The notes under the pieces: generated by a model
What the model saw: the letters and a program-made list of their open reading frames with translations, nothing else
The model's database searches: none
What the model was told of the DNA's origin: nothing
Source: Nematopogon swammerdamellus
Taxonomy: Eukaryota > Arthropoda > Insecta > Lepidoptera > Adelidae
Direction: 5' to 3'
Assembly: GCA_946902875.1 (NCBI GenBank)
Contig: OX336342.1
Location: 13,447,523-13,511,522 of the forward strand
DNA length: 64,000 nucleotides
Shown here: positions 12,001 through 21,677 of the stretch, in pieces
How the letters are laid out: each line of letters starts with the position of its first letter
Position numbering within the stretch: position 1 is the first letter of the stretch
Program-made: the position numbers and the translations under genes

Positions 12001-15000
12001 CGGGCCGCCGGCGGTCTATTTCAGTGGAAATTCACCAGCCGCGCGAAGTATACATAGACGCTCGCCCACGCAACTGCGCGCAGCTGCAAAGCAATAACCA
12101 CTTTACACTCGATCGTTTAAGGTACATTTTCGCGCGCAGCGATTGGCGACCAGTACCCTAATCACGAGATTACGCCTACTACGCTACGCCGTGTTCTCCG
12201 CATCATTCTGTATGGAGAAACGAAGTTCGCAAATCTATCACTAGAGGCGCTGCTCCGTTTCTCCATACAAAATGATGCGGAGAACACGGCGTAGCGTGCG
12301 TAGCGTAGTAGGCGTAATCTCGTGATTAGGGTACTGAAACAGTAGGCTATTAAAGCCCGAAGGTAGGAACATTTTCTATGGAGTGATTTATCTGTTACGA
12401 AGTAACTATTAACTAATCTGTGACGATATCATGACTCTTTGCACCAAGAACGCACTCAATTATGGATATTTTCAAAATAATAAGGATTAGCCGACATTCC
12501 CAGTTAGTGAACGGTCGAGCAGCAGATTGATGCGAGGCGTGTGTGTGTAGGAAGGCGGAGATGGAGGCGCGGCGCAAGGCGGACGAGGCGGCGCGCGCGC
12601 AGCGCGAGGAGCAGGACCGCCTCGCCGCGCTCCAGCTGGAGCGGCAGCTGCAGGACGCCGCGCGCGCCGACCAGGACAATAGGGAAAGGTACAGTCAGTC
12701 AGTCAGCGTGTAAGCGTCCACTGCTGGACCTGTATACGCCTCTCCAATTTTCCTCCAGTCCTCCCGGCCTTCAGCGGTACGGAACCACTGCTTTCCGCCG
12801 ACGAGGGAAAGGTACAACCACAAACAATCCATACGCTAGTGCCATATCTAGCTTCCAAGCGTACATTCCAAATCTGTAATACTAGGTACCTGGATCACGG
12901 TAGTCGCATATGGTGGAGGACAATTGGATAATGGAAAAGTTGCCCAGACTAGTCACTCCGCCACGGTCCTGGTCTATTTTCCTCTGATCATCTGGATATC
13001 TTGTAATGTAATCCCTTGAGATGTACCTATCTGCTCCACCTAGAAACCATGAATAAACACCCAAACTCAATCTATCAGTTCAAGTAGAAGCCGGCATCCC
13101 GTGTTGTGTGCGAACTGCCGTGCAATGTTGCCACATCAGATCTTTAAAAGCTGGATCTATCTTTGTACGTATCATTTAGTATCAATAATACATATAGTTT
13201 TATTGCACCCCTTGTTTACTCAGTTTCTGCTGTTTTTTGTTATGTTTGGAGTGTTGCCAGTTTCCGACAAATTTTAAATAGTTGTGTAATTGTTATCAAT
13301 AATTTTATCGATTGAATAAGCCGCATGATCACTTTCCTCCGTCTCGCAAAAAAAACAGACTGTAGATGGAAAATAATCACACTGAAATATAATACGTAGG
13401 TATATAGTAGGTTAAATCTGCTTACTTTAGATGGAAATTCACGCTTCACGCCAATATGATATTTACACTAATCCACTGCAATCAATGCCATAATACGACA
13501 CGCACATATTTATGCCAGGCTCTCATGCTGGGGCGACACTAACGCCTAATACCATGAATTAATATGTTTATTGAACCGTCATATCAATGCAATAACCGCC
13601 TAGTGTGACCCAGCATAGGGTCGCTATTGCAATGGTATGACTTGTCAAGAAAGGTTAATTAATGGTGTTAGGTTAGTGTGAAACGTACATTGTTGTGTAC
13701 TTTTATTTGGTGTTGTGTTGGCTCCACATTTTGTATAAACAATGCAGTATGCAAAAATCTATTCAAAATATAATGTGTCGCAAGCATGGACCATGAAATG
13801 AATGCGTCGCTTTGTGCTGCAGCTTGTTATTTTATTATATGAGGTTCACCTGAATGAGCAAAGCACACCACATACATCTCAGCGGTTTGTAAAGGCCCTG
13901 AGTACTTTTTCAACGAGGGACTAGGATGGATGCGTCTATCCATCCATGCGCGACGTAACTAGTGCTAAAACCGGTGAAGCAGCCAACACAACATCAACAA
14001 ACGTCGGTCTGCAATACTGAAATACTCGATTCACAGGTTAGAGCAAGAGAGAAGAGACCACGAGATGGCCGTGAGACTGGCGAAGGAAACGAACGGCCAC
14101 GTGGAGGGCTCTCCGCCACAGCTGCGCAGGTATGCACTACGCACCTAACCGCTTATCCTTTTATATAATCCCAGCTCAGCTTCTATTCTGCAATCGTGAA
14201 ATATATGTCAGCCAATCCAGCCGGGGGGAAACATTGTCTATGTAACCTATCAAAAAAGGTTTTATCAATATTAAGATATTTTTTTTATTTTGCATGCATA
14301 ATTAATTTTGCTTGAATTGCAAAATAAAAAAATTACAAAGTTTCTTCTGGGATTCAAAAGGTGCGATCATTCTTCCTGTACATAGCTAAGGAACACACTT
14401 GGCCGCAAATCCCTCTGTAGCGGAAACTCTTCCCGACATGTTGGAAGTGTGCGATTGTTTAGCCGTCTTCTAAAACGTTGTGATGTTTGCACAGTTACCC
14501 CACGGACACAATGAATGGAGAAAATAAGTTAAACAGGTACCATGCTACAACTAACGATAACACACCAGCACCATTCTGCTGCCTGTGGCTGCCCGACACT
14601 TCTAACTCGCTAACAACTTACTTGTACATTAGTGGCTATTGTATTTCATCGTTATGTAGTAGGTTTGCTCAAACTGTGTCTATAGCAAAACTACTTAGTA
14701 CTTCTTCAGATGAATTTGCATCGTTGGCTGAATACGACACATATTCAAATCTGTTTGGATTTTTTTGGACATGTTCACATTGTCGCCAAAATACCTAGTC
14801 AGCAATCAATGTAAATTATTTGAAATTGGTTTTGGGGCTGGCCGTCGTTTGGTCTATTCAATTTACTTATTTGTTTCCAACTCCTTGTTGGAAAAAAACC
14901 TTTGTGTTTACTTACTATCCTAACTTCACGCACTCCGCACTCGCTAGCTATTATATGCACTTCTGTCACGCTATCTAAATATATTATATGTCTATATGTA

Positions 15001-17029
15001 TGTATGCATGTAGTGGTGAGTGGTGTCATCAACTGAATAAGTTAAACACATTAATCCCTAACATTTACAGCTAATCTTTTTCATAGTTGTTTGATCACGA
15101 AATATTTTAATAAATAGGTACCTACTTAATAAGTGTTTTTATTACTAAATTTATTTAGATATTATTTGGGCTATCATTGTACGTAGGTAGTTTTGTTATT
15201 AATCAAGTTGCTTGCTTTGTAACCATAACAATGTTTTCTTTGAAATTAGCACATTTAACCGCACTAGTAGTGAAAACAATAATAATGGATTGAATGTTGC
15301 AGCGTTACGCATGACTGCAGGTGCCGTCACATTCTGCTCGTGCTCACTCGGTTGAATATATTTTGCAGATCGGAGCAGGTGCGGATGCAGCAAGCTATGC
15401 AGGAAAAACAAAAGTACGATCTCTCCAAGTGGAAGTATTCTGAACTTAGAGACACAATCAATACTTCCTGTGATATTGAGCTACTAGAGGTGTGTACCTA
15501 CATCATAAACACAAATCAATAATTTCTTTATTTATTACATAATACATTTGTATATGTATATAAACCTATAATTACATTCTATCTCGTGCATTGGGCAAAA
15601 CATGAGTGATTATTTTTTATTTATAGGTAGTGGTCAACCAGCCAGGTTTCCACGATTATCTTTATATACCTAGTTGATATGTTGACTGTAAATATTTTGC
15701 AGAAATACTGTGATATTTAGACCCCATTCTTAATATAACGCATCAGTACACGACATAATGTTAAAAAGTTATTTTTATTTTATTCGAATAAAACAAGAAA
15801 AAGAAAATAAATAATGTTGGGTACAAATGGCACAATCTCCTGTACAGGCTTGCCGACACGAGTTCCACAGACGCCTGAAGGTGTACCACGCGTGGAAGGC
15901 TAAGAACCAAAGAAAGACCACCATGGGGGAGGCAGAGAGGGCGCCACGATCCATCATGGATGCTGGTAATAATTGTTCATTGATAATATTTGTTAGGGTT
16001 CAATATTACTGCTATTATTGTGTGGTACGCACATAAGTTAGCATTTTGAGGCGATAGTAAATAACTGACTAGTGTGTGACTATATGGGTTCTGCAAAAAT
16101 AACCTTCAAATTGCTGAAACCAAATTCACCTAACGTATAATTTTCCCGTAAGAATAAAATTGCACATTACACTTTTCGGCTTTCAAATAACTTCTACAAT
16201 CAATTATCTGTAAATTGTCTACAATATGTGTGCAGCGGCGAAGTCACCGCGCATCCAGCAGAAGGGCGAGATCCTGGGCGCGCGGCACCGCTTTTTCCGC
16301 ATCCCGTTCGTGCGGCCGGGCGGCGGGGGCGGCGGCGGAGGCGCGGGCGGCGCCGACCCCGGCGACAAGCGAGGCTGGTGGTACGCGCACTTCGACGGCC
16401 AGTATGTCGCCAGGCAGATGGAGCTGCATCCTGACAAGACGCCCGTCTTGCTGCAGGCCGGTACGTTGTCGTCGTTTGCTGCCCAGCCTTTTCATTTAAG
16501 GGGGGCAATTCTCATCACTCACATCTCAAAACGTTTGTACGTTGCAAGTAGGCCGGTACTTTCCCACATACTACTCCTACTATGTGCTATACTCACATTG
16601 CTTGCTCTCTGTCGCTTGAACTTGTAGTTATTATTTACCTTCCCTGTAATGCAGAAGGACTTGCTCATCTAATGTCAAGTTTGTTAATCTGTTGTAACCT
16701 ACCTAACACAATTTAAGGGTAAATGAAAATTGAAACTGGTTGGCTACACTACTTTGATAACACAATGGCACTGTTGGACAGCTCGCTTGCCACTTGAGGA
16801 TTTGAGATCGCATTATTAGTTGGTTTGTTTGATTAGTTAATAGAGAGTGAGTGGTGGTGTGTTGTGCGAGTGTGCAGGAGTGGACGACATGCAGATGTGC
16901 GAGCTGAGCCTGGAGGAGACGGGGCTGACGCGCAAGCGCGGCGCCGAGATCCTCGAGCACGAGTTCGAGCGCGAGTGGACGCGTCACGCCGGCTCCGCCT
17001 ACGTCCCGCCGGACCAGAGGAAGCGTTGA
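709..17029 (+). CDS. jar: Unconventional myosin VI heavy chain, 21 exons, 5' end outside window
   Basis: Spliced gene; joined exons give 1,109 codons plus a split first codon and a TGA at 17027-17029. Domains in order: motor domain with P-loop GESGAGKT, switch [11 protein letters not shown], switch II DIAGFE, SH1-helix region [14 protein letters not shown]; converter; IQ-type segment [14 protein letters not shown]; a Glu/Arg-rich single-alpha-helix or coiled-coil stretch (exons 15-16); then the cargo-binding tail with the RRL motif ([12 protein letters not shown]) and the WWY motif (GWWYAHFDG), both family hallmarks. Myosin VI moves toward actin pointed ends and acts in endocytosis, membrane sorting and, in flies, spermatid individualisation and epithelial morphogenesis. 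Every intron has GT-AG ends and compatible phase. The family is about 1,250 residues, so about 130 N-terminal residues lie upstream. An eight-glycine run before WWY is unusual. Symbol jar is that of the fly orthologue. Confidence 0.96.
1432..1694 (+). CDS. jar: Myosin VI exon 2 (switch I)
   Basis: Starts after ATCGCAG and ends before GTTAGT in phase 0. Encodes [13 protein letters not shown] and [10 protein letters not shown] (switch I, nucleotide sensing) followed by HYLLEKSRI, all typical of myosin heads. Confidence 0.95.
2034..2183 (+). CDS. jar: Myosin VI exon 3
   Basis: 50 codons, phase 0 at both ends (CCTTTGCAG / GTATGC). Encodes [10 protein letters not shown] to [11 protein letters not shown], matching the upper 50-kDa subdomain of class VI. 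Confidence 0.93.
2591..2716 (+). CDS. jar: Myosin VI exon 4
   Basis: 42 codons, phase 0 (CTTGCAG / GTGCCG). Contains [14 protein letters not shown], a conserved motor helix, and GGCK. Confidence 0.93.
2910..3390 (-). repeat. LINE 3'-end fragment, also copied at 9414
   Basis: The minus strand carries a reading frame (about 3031-3320) with [19 protein letters not shown] and [18 protein letters not shown], which resembles the post-RT C-terminal region of non-LTR retrotransposon polymerases. The rest looks like 3' UTR. The sequence 2910-3190 recurs at 9414-9650 with few changes. Assignment to a LINE is by recollection of this motif style, so the clade is open. Confidence 0.5.
3489..3622 (+). CDS. 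jar: Myosin VI exon 5
   Basis: Starts after GTGTGTAG and ends AT before GTGAGT. Encodes an Ala-rich stretch, [15 protein letters not shown] and GGLKGTAI. Very GC-rich compared with its flanking introns. Confidence 0.9.
3655..4048. mobile_element. MITE, PIF/Harbinger-like, TTA target duplication
   Basis: Termini GGGGCCATCCATAAAGTA and its complement (TACTTTATGGATGGCCCC) are flanked on both sides by TTA (3652-3654 and 4049-4051). Length 394 bp, no transposase. It contains a long C homopolymer near 3746-3768. It sits in intron 5 of myosin VI. Confidence 0.8.
4101..4413. mobile_element. Foldback MITE with TTAA flanks and duplicated left end
   Basis: Left end (ggccggtttacattatctta at 4124) and right end (taagataatgtaaaccggcc to 4409) are inverted repeats continuing through the 'gtgtttaggagagtgcttta' block. 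TTAA flanks both ends (4120-4123, 4410-4413). The first ~21 bp of the left end are present twice in tandem (4101 and 4122). Confidence 0.75.
4564..4721 (+). CDS. jar: Myosin VI exon 6 (switch II start)
   Basis: Acceptor TTTCAG, donor GTCAGT. Encodes [20 protein letters not shown] and IGVLDIAGF; the Glu of DIAGFE is completed by the next exon. Confidence 0.95.
5126..5290 (+). CDS. jar: Myosin VI exon 7 (relay helix)
   Basis: Acceptor GTTGCAG, donor GTGAGT. Encodes [19 protein letters not shown] and [11 protein letters not shown], the near-invariant relay region of myosin motors, and VDNQDCI. Confidence 0.96.
5534..5657 (+). CDS. jar: Myosin VI exon 8
   Basis: Acceptor ATTCCAG, donor GTTAGT. 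Encodes [17 protein letters not shown] and [17 protein letters not shown], matching the lower 50-kDa subdomain. Confidence 0.94.
5915..6165. mobile_element. Foldback element with (TG)n in the loop
   Basis: Arms 5915-6013 and 6057-6165 are near-perfect reverse complements (tataactgtgcacttcgagc; ctctccgccgac). The centre is a (TG)n microsatellite at about 6023-6057. It lies in intron 8 of myosin VI. Confidence 0.8.
6183..6490 (+). repeat. LINE 3'-end fragment, related to 18940-19085
   Basis: Shares blocks with 18940-19085 (cgctggacttaccacgg-like; ctgcagatctttc; tatattcccc). Reading frames resemble the decayed C-terminal tail of a non-LTR polymerase ([20 protein letters not shown] peptide). It ends about 10 bp before exon 9. 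Confidence 0.45.
6501..6603 (+). CDS. jar: Myosin VI exon 9
   Basis: Acceptor ATTGCAG, donor GTAAGC. Encodes [16 protein letters not shown] and [26 protein letters not shown] is diagnostic. A LINE-tail repeat ends just before the splice acceptor. Confidence 0.93.
6740..7040 (+). repeat. SINE subfamily B copy
   Basis: Shares the core aaactgtaggtcccttccct ... ttactaggtggtagg ... gttggtaccac with the tRNA/5S SINE, but has a different 3' half ending ccggattacataaaaaaa. Matching copies occur inverted at 58855-59130 and 61905-62150. Confidence 0.75.
7220..7420 (+). CDS. jar: Myosin VI exon 10
   Basis: 67 codons, phase 0 (TTGCGCAG / GTCAGT). Encodes [18 protein letters not shown] and [19 protein letters not shown], the segment before the actin-binding helices. 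Confidence 0.95.
7907..8131 (+). CDS. jar: Myosin VI exon 11 (SH helices)
   Basis: 75 codons, phase 0 (TTCCTAG / GTCTGT). Encodes [12 protein letters not shown] and [14 protein letters not shown], with the SH1/SH2 helix signature, then GYPSRAPF. Confidence 0.95.
8185..8990. repeat. Possible degenerate DNA transposon with CGAAC-rich ends
   Basis: Both ends carry clusters of ttcggccgaac-type motifs (8226-8296 and 8919-8964) in inverted arrangement. The middle is AT-rich with no ORF. No clear target duplication was found. It lies in intron 11 of myosin VI. Confidence 0.35.
9101..9308 (+). CDS. jar: Myosin VI exon 12 (converter)
   Basis: Acceptor CTCTGCAG, donor GTGAGT after one base of a split Leu codon. 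Encodes [19 protein letters not shown] (converter start) and WLVKSRWRK, where the class-VI reverse-gear insert begins. Confidence 0.95.
9414..9650 (-). repeat. Second copy of the 2910-3190 LINE fragment
   Basis: Nearly identical to 2910-3190 (gatggcttcaccgaacata; tttcacgtttcggctcgcatc-type blocks), same orientation, in intron 12. Confidence 0.75.
9901..10142 (+). CDS. jar: Myosin VI exon 13 (insert 2 / IQ)
   Basis: Acceptor TATTTCAG, donor GTCAGC. Begins [10 protein letters not shown] and contains the IQ-like motif [14 protein letters not shown] for calmodulin or light-chain binding, followed by the helical tail start. Confidence 0.94.
10209..10378 (+). repeat. tRNA/5S SINE, 5'-truncated copy
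   Basis: Contains ggctatgtaaatagttcgtg, tgtagccggcacgacc, ctgacatggcacctagttca and ends gtcagtttccataaaaaaaa, as in the complete copies. In intron 13 of myosin VI. Confidence 0.85.
10570..10682 (+). CDS. jar: Myosin VI exon 14
   Basis: Acceptor TTTTACAG, donor GTAAAC. Encodes [17 protein letters not shown] and [12 protein letters not shown], the three-helix proximal tail. Confidence 0.88.
11284..11391 (+). CDS. jar: Myosin VI exon 15 (charged helix)
   Basis: Acceptor GCGTGCAG, donor GTACGT. Almost pure Glu/Arg/Lys/Ala helix ([19 protein letters not shown]), matching the medial-tail single alpha helix. Confidence 0.9.
11421..11789. mobile_element. MITE with TTA duplication and repeated subterminal motif
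   Basis: Termini AGGGGGTGATCCATTGGCG and its complement are flanked by TTA (11418-11420, 11790-11792), as in PIF/Harbinger-type elements. The motif gccaatggatcac or a close variant recurs about five times inside. 369 bp, no transposase, intron 15 of myosin VI. Confidence 0.8.
12153..12334. mobile_element. Foldback MITE (long hairpin)
   Basis: Arms of about 70-78 bp are reverse complements (gtaccctaatcacgagatta ... / ... taatctcgtgattagggtac) around a ~30-bp loop near 12222-12252. It can fold almost completely. In intron 15 of myosin VI. Confidence 0.8.
12551..12688 (+). CDS. jar: Myosin VI exon 16 (charged helix)
   Basis: Acceptor GTGTGTAG, donor GTACAG. Continues the charged helix ([17 protein letters not shown]) and ends DQDNRER. 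Highly GC-rich. Confidence 0.9.
12697..12812. repeat. Interspersed repeat fragment
   Basis: The block cgtgtaagcgtccactgctgg, followed by ctccagtcctcccggcc, resembles a repeat common in lepidopteran genomes. Identified by recollection only. Confidence 0.35.
14037..14129 (+). CDS. jar: Myosin VI exon 17
   Basis: Acceptor ATTCACAG, donor GTATGC, compatible phases. Encodes [19 protein letters not shown], corresponding to LEQERRDRELALRIAQ of vertebrate myosin VI. This small exon lies between two long introns. Confidence 0.88.
15369..15489 (+). CDS. jar: Myosin VI exon 18
   Basis: Acceptor TTTTGCAG, donor GTGTGT. Encodes [19 protein letters not shown] and CDIELLE, almost unchanged from vertebrates, at the start of the globular cargo-binding tail. 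Confidence 0.95.
15848..15965 (+). CDS. jar: Myosin VI exon 19 (RRL motif)
   Basis: Acceptor TGTACAG, donor GTAATA. Encodes [19 protein letters not shown]. The RRL motif in this segment is the known adaptor-binding site (optineurin/NDP52-type partners). Confidence 0.95.
16236..16460 (+). CDS. jar: Myosin VI exon 20 (WWY motif, Gly run)
   Basis: Acceptor GTGTGCAG, donor GTACGT. Encodes [11 protein letters not shown], a stretch with eight consecutive glycines, then [22 protein letters not shown] is the Dab2-type cargo-binding motif. The Gly run replaces a short polar linker in other animals. Confidence 0.94.
16878..17029 (+). CDS. jar: Myosin VI last exon
   Basis: Acceptor GTGTGCAG. Encodes [17 protein letters not shown] and [12 protein letters not shown], and ends PDQRKR-stop. 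The conserved tail end [19 protein letters not shown] confirms myosin VI. Confidence 0.95.
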
Positions 17030-17060
17030 GCCGAGGCAAGAGTCCACTCTAGTTTTTTTT

Positions 17061-17430
17061 TTCATGGAAACCGACACGGTTGGCTATATCACCTACAACA
17101 TCCGTGATGTCAAACCATAACACCTTGGTGAACTAGGTGCCATGTCAGTGCTTCCCTTTGGTCGTGCCGGCGACAATGAAATGGACTTACATAGCCGTGT
17201 CGACCAACCTTTTATTCAGTGTGGTTAAACCCAATGCAGGCGGGTTAAACCCTACCACCTAGTAAGGTAAGAAGTGAAGGGATCTACAGTTATATGTAGA
17301 ATTCGACCCACAGTCAGCCTCCAAGCAACAGTCGAACGGTCACCCATCCAAGTTCTGACCGCGCCAAGGTGTGCTTATGATCACAAATGGCAGTCGACCG
17401 ATTGCACCACGGAGCTACCGGGGCTTACAA
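17061..17430 (-). repeat. tRNA/5S SINE, near full-length
   Basis: Minus-strand copy: poly(T) then catggaaaccgacacggttgg at the 3' end, the central ctagtaaggtaag block, and a diverged head (cttggatgggtgaccg, agctccgtggtgca) near 17340-17425. It starts about 30 bp after the myosin VI stop codon. Confidence 0.85.
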
Positions 17431-18939
17431 AGTCAAACCTCCATTACTGTATTATCTGGTTATAGGCTATGGTGGTAGATGTCGGGAAGGAAAACCAGAG
17501 AAGCGTACATAACTCCTACCCTACCACTCTGGTGAAGTTGAACATTTTTGCCTTTCACTAAACTTTCCTAGAGTCAAGAAACAGCAGATCTAATTAGAAA
17601 GAAACTTCCTTTGAAAACTAATAGTTGATATTTGTCCACAGGTCACCAGCGACTGCCACGACAGAAATTATAATTTATTGTAGCAGTATTTAAGTAACTA
17701 AAAATGTTGCTTTACAAAACACAGTACATATTGTTTTAGGTGTGAATGAAATTGTAATTTAGATAAATTTTATTGTTTTCAATAAGTGTAACAAGGCAAC
17801 TTCAACATTTCTTTTGATAATAGTTCCTAGAGTTGGCCCACTTACACCAGTCATGTTTAATAGATAAGCACGCATTTACATGGAGTTTAAATCTATAACT
17901 CGATACATCTAGCCTTGCGCCACGACATAATAGTACCTACTTATTTAGCCAAACTCTGGTTAGTTTGTTCGAGAACTCAGCAACACCAATCCATCTATTG
18001 ATAGTCAACTTTCTGTATCACCACGTACAAGAAGGAGATAGCAATATAGTAACATGTGCTGTCATCAATCCTCCCGTACGTAATACTTCTTTGAAACAAA
18101 CCACAGAGCATCGAATTGCGCGCCCCCATGTGATACAAACCATAAAATGGCTCTCCTATAGTTGTTTCTATGAGTGTGAGTCACACACTCGACTTCTTCG
18201 AGTCAGCAATCGAGTGTCTTGACGTTTCTTAAATCCAGTTTAGCGAGTTAAACGAGTATTAGACCTCATTTAACTTTAAATCTGAGCCATTTTAAACTGG
18301 CGTTTAGTGTTGGTGCAAGGCACTTACTTTCTTAAGTCTTGATTAGCGAGTTACTGATTTAAATTCCTAAATTCGTGTTGGCGCAGGTGGACATTAGACA
18401 CAGAAATAGTTCCAATGATTGCATCGAAGGTAGCTTCGATGTTAAAGGCCTGGCGCCGTCTGAGGAACAAAGTGCCTTGATAGAAAACTTGTGAAAGCTA
18501 CGGACCAGTAAAAAGTAAAAATTTTACATTCTTGTAACATTCCACTGTATTGATAAAACACATATACATAAATATTTATTTTTTTCAGATGTGTACTTGT
18601 CTATATTTTACTACCTACATATTATTTTTGTAAATACTATGCTTTTTACAATGAAATCGTTTCTTATTTTTCTTTACAAATGTTTATTTCACACTTTCCT
18701 GGCTAAGTGAATGATGAACTTTTCATAGTCGTGCTAAAGCGTCTACGTACACACTGGCTACAAAGCAGACCAGTGGTGGGGATGGATGTGTGTAGACAAA
18801 TTTGCGCTGTCAATCTAGTGCGAATTTAACCCCTCCAAGCATTTTCCCACCTTATTTTATTTTATATCCATTGCTTATTCCATGGTGAGTGGCTCGAAGG
18901 AGCTGTTTGACACGATCGACCCGCCGTCTCATTTTCTCT

Positions 18940-19085
18940 ACACAACGAGAACTGGGCAGGGATTGCATCCCAACACGCTGGACTTACCACGGATGCGTAC
19001 CAGTCGGTCCTGCAGATCTTTCATCTACTTTGGAACGCTCTTCCTGCGCATATATTCCCCCAACAAGTACAGCCTCGGGTTATGT
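18940..19085 (+). repeat. LINE tail fragment
   Basis: Related to 6200-6345 (gggattgcatcccaacacgc; ctgcagatctttcatctac; atattccccc), same orientation. Confidence 0.45.
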
Positions 19086-19734
19086 GAATTATTGTTTTAG
19101 AATGTCCATGAAAAAAAAACTCCAATTTACCTGAGGGAAACAGCCGTGTGTAAGGGGTTTTAATTCCGCATGGATGCATATGAACTCTTCACACTGTTTT
19201 AAAGGCGCTATAAAATTAATTATTTATAAAATTTCGTTAGTCGTTGGCAATGGCAGCTGTCAACTATGTTAAAACCAACATGCTTTACTAGGCACCCGGC
19301 AAAATCCGGAATTAAACGCATCATCTTGAAATTTAATTCCAGCTTTCAAATGGCCTTTGCGCCGCTAGAGCCAACGCTGGGTGCACAGTAAATGTAAATT
19401 GCAATGTCCAGGATTTTGAAATGAACCTGTCACCATTGGTCGTAAGTGAAATACAAAAATTAGCCAGTCAGTTTCTCATGTTAACTTAATGTGTAGAAAA
19501 AAAAACAAATCTGTCACTTGTGATATAAAGTGCCTCTAAATAAATTAATATAAAAATTTACTATTTTACTGCAGCAGTTCAAATGTAATTGTACGTAGTG
19601 CAAAATGTAATTTCACCTGTGAATATTTTGAAGCATATTTCTTATAATATGTCCAAATACACTTCATATTCTTGACACAGAAACTTCCTTTGTTTGTTAT
19701 TTCATGAATTTCATACCTTTGCCTGGATTTACCA

Positions 19735-19740
19735 AATAAA
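19735..19740 (+). terminator. Candidate poly(A) signal for myosin VI
   Basis: AATAAA followed within 30 bp by ttgttgtctttttattt, a typical cleavage context. Assignment to myosin VI depends on a 2.7-kb 3' UTR. Confidence 0.35.
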
Positions 19741-19898
19741 GAGGGTTTAGAAAATTGTTGTCTTTTTATTTATTGCGTATTTCATTAACAGTGTACTATG
19801 GAAAATATCTAGTCATGTTGTTCAATGGTGTCCCATGTCAGTAAGTATAATTTTGGTCATCGACCTAAAGACAAATCTGTAATACTTTGTCCAAAGAG

Positions 19899-19931
19899 TT
19901 TGTATTACGTCGCTCAGCGACGTAATACAAA
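19899..19931. other. Perfect short hairpin
   Basis: TTTGTATTACGTCGC and GCGACGTAATACAAA (15-bp arms, 3-base loop), extended by caaagag / attctttg. No gene context. Confidence 0.6.
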
Positions 19932-19940
19932 TTCTTTGAC

Positions 19941-21250
19941 TTTGTCAATCACAATTTAGTCCTCTTTTTTTCTTCTTCCTTCTTTTTTTTTTTTTTGTTT
20001 AATTCGTCTCCTCCCGAAACAGGCAAAACTCATTAGAGTATACAGCCAATTCTGTGGTAGCTTTTAACGTCTGTTGTATAAGTTCCCGCACCGCGAGAAC
20101 CACAAAAATATATATTCTTAATTACAACGACGACGCGACAAACTTCCGCCGACGGCCATCAAGTCAAACATTCTTCTTCCTTCTTCCTTACACTGTGACG
20201 GCAAGCGAGTGTGTGTGGCCAGTGTATTTCAACTATTTAAGCTGACATAATATAGCACATTACCTCACAGTAATTGTATGCAAGCCCTTAAATCCTAAAC
20301 AGGCATTTATAATAAAATTACATGAAAAATACAATAAAAAAAGTACACTAAGAAATCAAATTTATTTAACATGTACAGTACATATAATAAAGATTGAGAA
20401 TTCTAGGCAGAAACATAAATACATTTCTAAATACATGTTTTAAGACCAGATGGAAGTCAGCCTCGTGATAACATGTTAGGTATTTCAACGAAGTATCTCT
20501 GTCTGCATTCGCCTCCCCCGTGCTCGTACCCGGTACCTCACCGAAACGTGCAACAGGGACAGTTGCACGTTCACTTCAGTTGTACTTTTCAGCTAATATA
20601 CCATTAGTCTTTCGGCGGTTTTACCCCCCTTATCAGATTTTTGCAATTATTTTTGTTGTAATACAGTCGAATATACATTCCTGTTTTTTTTTATTTTTTT
20701 AATATCCAAATATCTGACATCAAAAAACAATAAATACAATTTTTTTCGGTCGAAATACTAATTATCTGTGTTATTAGAGGTTTTCGCAAGGCTTCCTCCC
20801 TTAAGAGGTATACAATCGTATCTCCAATTTCAAAACTGACTGTACCACACACGCAAGTTTTGGGCGACAAGAAAAAAACATATAATTTTTCGTGTTTTCC
20901 AAGTAAATTGAATACATCAATATAAAAAAATATAACAACTCCTGCTAAAGAATATCAACCCGTGATCAACCTCAAGTCAATGACGTACGTCAAACTACTT
21001 TTGAAAATGCGAAAGACCTCTAATGCCCTGTATTTCTAATGAAGAACTCGTGATGTGTTATTGTTATGGCAATAAAACCGGCACTCAGAATTCCTCCACT
21101 TGAACCGAGGTTCTCATAATTTAATTAGTACATAATTATTATACATTCGAGTTAATAAGTTTGGATAAGTTTCTCACACGTTGCATATTGGCGTATGAAA
21201 ATAAATAAAAGTAAAGTGACATTTTGGTCAATGGAAATCTAATATGGGAC
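19941..21250. other. Intergenic, nothing recognised
   Basis: AT-rich with homopolymer T and A runs, no coding signal. It could include the 3' UTR of the minus-strand PHD gene. Confidence 0.5.
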
Positions 21251-21264
21251 ATACATAACTATAT

Positions 21265-21570
21265 ACCACACAACCTTTATCCCGAAAATCGGGGTAAGCA
21301 GAGTAATCGGTATTGTGCTGCAAGATATCTGGTAAATTACAGCACAACACCAACCACCACGTTTAGCAAAGTATTAGGACAAGATAACTATCAAGCAGCA
21401 AGTAAGTCACGACGACCCACCTGCTACACGACTCGGTGGAAGGACCACGCCAAGGTGACAGGTGGCTATCATTGCCCTTTAGCACGTAATCTTGTCCTTC
21501 TCCCTTAGTCGCCTTTTACGACATGCAGTGGGGCTACTCTTTTCAAGTCCTGGGCCCACATGGTACCATG
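21265..21570. repeat. Interspersed repeat
   Basis: The segment with ggtgacaggtggctatcatt and ttagtcgccttttacgacat resembles a high-copy lepidopteran repeat. Recognised from memory only; no second copy in the window. Confidence 0.4.
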
Positions 21571-21677
21571 TAATATGGGACATAATATGTAAACTAAAAT
21601 CCTCCTTCAAATGCCTATCAACATTCATTTTATTTTATTTATACATATGTTGATGTGGTAGTTGTTGGATATATTGT

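Larger units (their letters stand above)
17030..19760 (+). other. Myosin VI 3' region, probable long 3' UTR with repeats
   Basis: No further coding exon is seen. It contains a SINE (17061-17430) and a LINE tail (18940-19085). The first well-formed poly(A) context I see is AATAAA at 19735-19740 followed by a T-rich tract. Whether the transcript really extends that far is inference. Confidence 0.4.

Noticed and set aside
16200..16508. Several overlapping ORFs in both strands over 16.2-16.5 kb
   Set aside because: Shadows of the GC-rich myosin VI exon 20. Only the frame with HRFFRIPF and GWWYAHFDG is real.
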